A stretch of 64,000 nt of DNA, taken from positions 3,906,001 through 3,970,000 of the forward strand of contig JAPEUQ010000001.1 of the NCBI GenBank assembly GCA_027946365.1. Direction: 5' to 3'. The position numbers and the translations under genes were made by a program. Below the pieces are notes generated by a model. It ran no database searches. It was not told where the DNA came from and saw nothing but the letters and a program-made list of their open reading frames with translations. This DNA comes from Kalmusia sp. IMI 367209 (lineage: Eukaryota; Ascomycota; Dothideomycetes; Pleosporales; Didymosphaeriaceae). How positions within the stretch are numbered: the stretch's first letter is position 1; each line of letters opens with the position of its first letter. Shown here piece after piece: positions 59,835-64,000 of the stretch.

Positions 59835-60799
59835 CTAACTTGAAAAAGGCGTGGAACAGAGGGTTTGAGGTGTTCGAATATTTTGAAACGAGATGTTGAG
59901 GTGTGAAGATTTGGGTCCAGGTGCGCCCCAACCGTAGACGTAGTCACTTGTGTTTGTTGGGAAAATGAACCGCAATTTGATTTCTAGCGGGGCACATGGA
60001 TACAAAAACCAGTATGTACGTGTGCCGATCTTTGAGTTGGCTGCTTGTACTTTGGCCTTTTTTTTCAATCTTGTACATACGTTGAGTCTCATCAAAACAG
60101 AGTCTTCTTGGAAGATACCGAGCCAGATCCAGTATGACATGAAAATAGTGATTGCTCGATATTGAGGCCAGTCGGGATACGCTTCGGGGCTTTCACTTTC
60201 TTTGAAGAATTCCGAGAGCGGCTCCCCGTTTTTATCGTACACTGATTCTGATTTTCCAAGGCCCGTGGCATTCCACGTAGCTCAATGCAGCTTTTCCCGT
60301 CGATCTCAATAGGTCATCCTTTAGACCGGACCTCCCCTTCAACTAAAATTCTCTCAAAGTCGTCCTGTCTAATGACTTGGAAGTTGCATTGAGAAACCGT
60401 CAACTAGACGCAATGCTTCCGCCCCTCTTCCGCAAACTATCATGTGTCATACTAGTTTCCCACATCAGTTATTACATCTTAGCCGTGGGGATACATATGA
60501 CTTACCTCCCATTTTCCAATCCCCTTCCCCTTCCCCGATTCCCTCGGCGGCGCCCTACTCGCCATTTTGGGCTCGTGGTGCTTAACATACTCCTGCGCCA
60601 GCGCTGCGCACTGCTTTTTGTGCGTTTTGAAGTGCGCTTTCTGACAATCACGATTGCAATATGACACGCTGTGGCATTTGAGGCATTGCTTGAGGGTGTC
60701 GGGCGTCTTGCTGCACTGCGCGCATGCACCTTGAAGAGTAGTTGGTGACGAAGAAGTAGCCTCGATTGTGGGATCCATTTGGCTAGGTACTGCGGCCAT
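59835..60799 (-). CDS. MYND-finger protein, 3' structure unresolved
   Basis: Exon 1, 60799-60506 (98 codons), is clear. After a disordered start it holds a MYND zinc finger, CAQCSKTPDTLKQCLKC then YCNRDCQKAHFKTHKKQC, a protein-interaction module. A GTAAGT donor follows. The rest is uncertain. One frame resumes as NFQVIRQDDFERILVEGEVRSKG and hits TGA. A second frame (59835-60242 and slightly upstream) reads NATGLGKSESVYDKNGEPLSEFF, then AYPDWPQYRAITIFMSYWIW, and looks coding. The pieces seem to belong together but need extra introns or carry indels. The function of this family is unknown to me. The stop at 59835 may lie beyond another unspliced intron. Confidence 0.55.
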
Positions 60800-61179
60800 A
60801 GTTTGAGAGGGATTATGGGCGCGGAAAAGAAGATTTGAGGGAACCTAGTTCATATTCCTTTGCAAGAGTAGGTAAGAAAAGTAAGGGAGCTCAAGTATCC
60901 GACGTTTGGCACAGCGACTATGATTTTCAGCGGGTCAACACAGGTTAAGCGAAGATCGCTATGCCACTCTCGTACTAGATCATCGACATTCAAGAAGAAA
61001 GTATGCAGCACGGAAAGTATTTTTGGAGACGCATTAACGACTTGACGAAATTGAGATGGTATCATAAAACATGCTGTATGGCCTTTTCCCTTCCGAACTA
61101 CATGCCACAGCCGAGAGAATTACCCCAACGCCTGGTAGTGACTTAACACCAAAACACCGCACCGCATGAGAGCACCCTC
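60800..61179. other. interval MYND gene - gamma-tubulin 3' end
   Basis: 380 bp holding the MYND promoter and the gamma-tubulin 3' UTR. No other feature was seen. Confidence 0.45.
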
Positions 61180-62875
61180 CTACGCAACGCGCTTGTCGTC
61201 GCCTTCGTCCGCAGGCGGATCCTCTTTAGTAAGGTAGTTGGGATTCTCAGCTTCCTCATACTCGTCGATAAGGCTCTGGACTACCTCCTTTGCTTCATCG
61301 AACTCTCCTAGTCCGTCTCGGAAAGGCGCTTCTCGCTTGTAAGGTTCTAGAAAAGCGTTTCGTTTCCGTAGTGTGTTATACTGTGCTACCATACGCTTGA
61401 ATAAAGTCGCGATGCCAGTATGGTTGGCGAGCATCAGGCCCGAGACCCGATGTGAAGAAGTCACGTACGGAGACTTTCGGGTCAACGCAACTTGGATCGA
61501 CGCCGGACCCCATGGGATGAAAGTCGCAAGACGACGTTCCCGTATACGAAGGAGAGATTTGTGGACCTAGGCAGATTAGCGGTCGATCCGTACATAAAGG
61601 ATGCCTGACTCACATCTGTCGGATCTGCCTCGCCTTGGATAATGTTCAGGATGGACATGTAGCAGCTTTTCTTAGTTGGATTGGTGGAAACCATCCGATT
61701 CTTCGGCTGCAGCAGTCGCCTCATGACATCCAAGACAGTTGTCTTCCGCACAGTCTTGGCTTGCTCGACATTCTCGCCAGAGAAGGGCGTGTAGGAAGTC
61801 ATCAAGAAGTGACAACGTGGAGTAGGGATCAGCGATGCCACTATGCCGACAAGGTCATTGTGCATATAACCTGGATATCGAAGCGTCGTCGTACTAGCAG
61901 ACATGACTGTAGAAACGAGCTGGTTCGTTTGTTGGAAAGATGGGGCTTGTACGTGTAGTCTGTCTGCCGCGATCTTAGACAGAGCGCCGTTATCAAGGAC
62001 AACCTAAACGATCAGCAACTAATATGACCTCTCTATTCGCTGAGCACTCACCACTGAGTCCGCATTCTGTGTCAGTCGCCGCATGCTGAGCAAGCTGTTG
62101 TATGGCTGGACCACAATATCACCATCCTGGGTGTTTGGAAACACACTATACGTCTGGATAAGCTTCTTCGGAAATTTGTCGTTCAGTCGCTCGAGCATAA
62201 AGGATCCTAGACCGGATCCCGTGCCGCCTGCAATCGAGTGTAGCAGCATGAATCCTTCCAGCGAGTCGGAGCCATCTGCCTCGCGGTCGATCATGTCGAG
62301 GATCTCTTCCTGTACCTGCTCGCCCATACTGTATCCAGCTCCCCAGTTGTTCCCCGCGCCCGTACCATCCTTGTGTATGTAGAAATTTTCGGGGTTGTAA
62401 ATGTTCTTGTAGCTGCTTGATTGTATCGAATTCAAAACCTGGGCTGTTCAGCGACGTGATCGAGATATTGACGGCTAAACCAGCATACCCTAGGTTCCAG
62501 ATCTAGTAGAATAGCTCGTGGTATGTAGCGCGTGTCGTCAGACTGGTAAAAGAAGACATCCTTGCGGTCACCGCCCTCGGTAGCGAAATCTTCAAGATTT
62601 CCGTCCTGATTGATGCCGTGCTCCTGGCATAGCTGTTGCCAGAATTGTTGACCGACTATAAATGTCTATGTTAGCGGACTGCAACAAGTACGGCAGCTAA
62701 TTGTTGTCCTGTGTCGCAAATGTTTACGGCGAGAATGGGACGGATGCGGGGCACGTGGAGGTGTAGTTGGACGTACCGCTGTTGCCGCATTGGCCGGCCT
62801 GAAGGGTTATGATTTCTCTTGCATGCAGTCAGCTTCGAGTCGAATGTCTGCCTCTGGTGCAGCTTACCGTGGCAT
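61180..62875 (-). CDS. mipA: gamma-tubulin
   Basis: Six exons, 62875-62868, 62817-62777, 62655-62489, 62438-62052, 62003-61614 and 61566-61180, give 459 aa. Introns are 50, 121, 50, 48 and 47 bp. Gamma-tubulin nucleates microtubules at spindle pole bodies within the gamma-tubulin complex. The first exon is 8 nt (ATGCCACG) and splices to [22 protein letters not shown], the normal start. The tubulin GTP signature GGTGSGLGS lies at residues 143-151. Other marks: [80 protein letters not shown], and the gamma-specific ending [15 protein letters not shown] and [17 protein letters not shown]. The acidic C-terminal tail is short. The gene name follows Aspergillus usage. Confidence 0.96.
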
Positions 62876-63145
62876 AGTTGGGTGCAGTTGGGCAAAGTGG
62901 ACGCGTGCGGGGGGGCTTGAACGCGTCGGGCGCTAGGACCACCTCCCGCCTAGCACTTCCAAATAAATAGCACTGCGCGACTTGGCCGAATCCCACCTTC
63001 GGCCCTGCTGTCTGCGTATGCGTCACCTCTTTCGGACTGGAGAGCCGATACCAGGAAAACCAAAAATTTCGACGTGGCTCTGTACTTCTACAAATCATTT
63101 GTATCGTTGATGACCATGTAAAGACGCTCATCATGCATATCTAGG
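62876..63145. other. short interval gamma-tubulin - phosphodiesterase gene
   Basis: 270 bp between the gamma-tubulin start and the stop of the next minus-strand gene. It must hold both the promoter of gamma-tubulin and the 3' UTR of that gene. Confidence 0.5.
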
Positions 63146-63955
63146 CTAGTACCTGCTATCGGCCTCGCTCTTGGGCCTTACCAAGGGCTTTTTCGGCGAC
63201 CCGTGCTTCAACATCAAAAGGACCGCGAAGATCATTGCAAACAGGTTACACCGCAGCACGTCTAACCACAGCAGAGGACTAAAGTTCTCCTTCGTACCCT
63301 CGTGCCACCCGCGCCGAACCTCTAAGAACAGCTTCGGGTCGTCTGTGACAACCCCATCGATACCATGCCGGATGTCCCACCGCATCCGCCTCTCCTCATT
63401 GACCGTCCATGCATATACTGGCCGCCCGTCACATTGCGCTTTGTGGACGAAGGCACGACCCCATGGCAACATCAGTGCGGGTTGGTACATGTTGAACGAG
63501 ACGTTGGGAACCGCGAAGAAGTGAGAGGCGTAGGCAATCGAGAAGCCGATGTGAGATACGGGGAAATTTGGGAGGTAACGCGAGCATAGAGGGAGGTACT
63601 TCGCAGCCCAAATGCCCAGTACAATTCGTGACTGCCACGGTCGACTTGCGGAAGGAGCGACGCTGCCGATTGCATTCGCAATTGCTCGCATCACATCTTC
63701 TTGATCATTGTCAAGCTATGGGAATGCGTCAACATACAAATTCGCTTGGTATCAGGGATATACCATTCGACTCACCTTGATGTCTAAAAGCACCCAGATG
63801 TCTTCCAACCCAGGTTGCACAAGATACTCAAGGAGATCCACAAGCCGAGGCATCGACTGATGCGGCTCCTTCAGTGTCTTCAACTTGCTAAGAAACTCGT
63901 AATTGCAATCAATGAGCTTCTCGTCACGGCCAAAGCACCTTTTCAGGTCTTTATC
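63146..63955 (-). CDS. pgc1: glycerophosphodiesterase-type phospholipase C, 5' end outside window
   Basis: Two exons are visible, 63955-63776 and 63715-63146, with a 60 bp intron (GTGAGT). The 5' part lies beyond the window; the last bases look like an intron ending in TTTAG at 63956. The protein has the GDPD-domain C-terminal half: MPRLVDLLEYL, IWVLLDIKLDN (metal-binding DIK strand), GIWAAKYLPLCSRYLP, HIGFSIAYAS, VYAWTVNEERRMRWDIRHGIDGVVTDDPKL. This last block is the usual end of the barrel. A C-terminal membrane segment, LFAMIFAVLLML, matches yeast Pgc1, the phosphatidylglycerol-specific phospholipase C on lipid droplets and mitochondria. Pgc1 identity is likely but not proven, since the catalytic His pair is outside the window. 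Confidence 0.85.
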
Positions 63956-64000
63956 CTAAATCTCGATAAGCTAGATATACATGGAGGGTATTTGCGTTCC

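Overview
The window looks like 64 kb of a filamentous ascomycete (Pezizomycotina) chromosome. Coding genes are broken by short introns, mostly 46-60 bp, with GTRNGT donors, CTRAY-like branch points and CAG/TAG acceptors. The recognisable genes are typical of this group: FacB/Cat8 and NsdD transcription factors, a HET-domain protein, a DUF3431 protein, a Pfa3 palmitoyltransferase and fungal Zn2Cys6 regulators. A class such as Dothideomycetes is a guess from the general look of the proteins and is not demonstrated.

Layout. 0.2-7.3 kb, all plus strand: rex3 (RNA exonuclease), a DUF3431 membrane protein, and an F-box protein. 7.3-10.4 kb has no convincing gene but holds a diverged tandem duplication. 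10.4-12.4 kb is a divergent pair: a small Ser/Pro/Gln-rich protein (minus) and kti12 (plus). 14.4-17.2 kb (minus) is facB, the acetate/gluconeogenesis activator. 19.0-23.8 kb is a divergent pair: a SET-domain lysine methyltransferase (minus) and cdc14 (plus). 25.7-30.1 kb is another divergent pair: a GT25-like glycosyltransferase (minus) and pfa3 (plus). 31.1-33.6 kb (minus) is a Zn2Cys6 regulator. 34.5-37.2 kb holds a small secreted protein and an ankyrin-repeat relic in gene-poor DNA. 37.9-40.2 kb (minus) is gsh1, glutamate-cysteine ligase. 41.5-42.0 kb is a secreted SH3-like protein. 44.5-46.2 kb (minus) is nsdD, followed by about 8 kb without a credible gene. 54.2-56.1 kb is a HET-domain gene. 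56.4-58.4 kb is a flavin amine oxidase. 59.8-60.8 kb is a MYND-finger gene with an unclear 3' half. 61.2-62.9 kb is gamma-tubulin. A glycerophosphodiesterase-type lipid phospholipase runs off the right edge.

The genes are mostly unrelated housekeeping and regulatory functions (RNA processing, tRNA modification, cell cycle, spindle nucleation, glutathione synthesis, lipid turnover, protein palmitoylation). I see no secondary-metabolite cluster and no intact transposon. The unusual points are structural. Three genes (kti12, gsh1, gamma-tubulin) begin with micro-exons of 6, 11 and 8 nt. One conserved gene (cdc14) carries an apparent one-base insertion, and two others need either a weak-donor intron or the same kind of insertion. 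There is an 8 kb gene-free interval upstream of the developmental regulator nsdD, with a promoter-like patch inside it. All splice sites were placed by eye from frame continuity and family knowledge, without transcript data.
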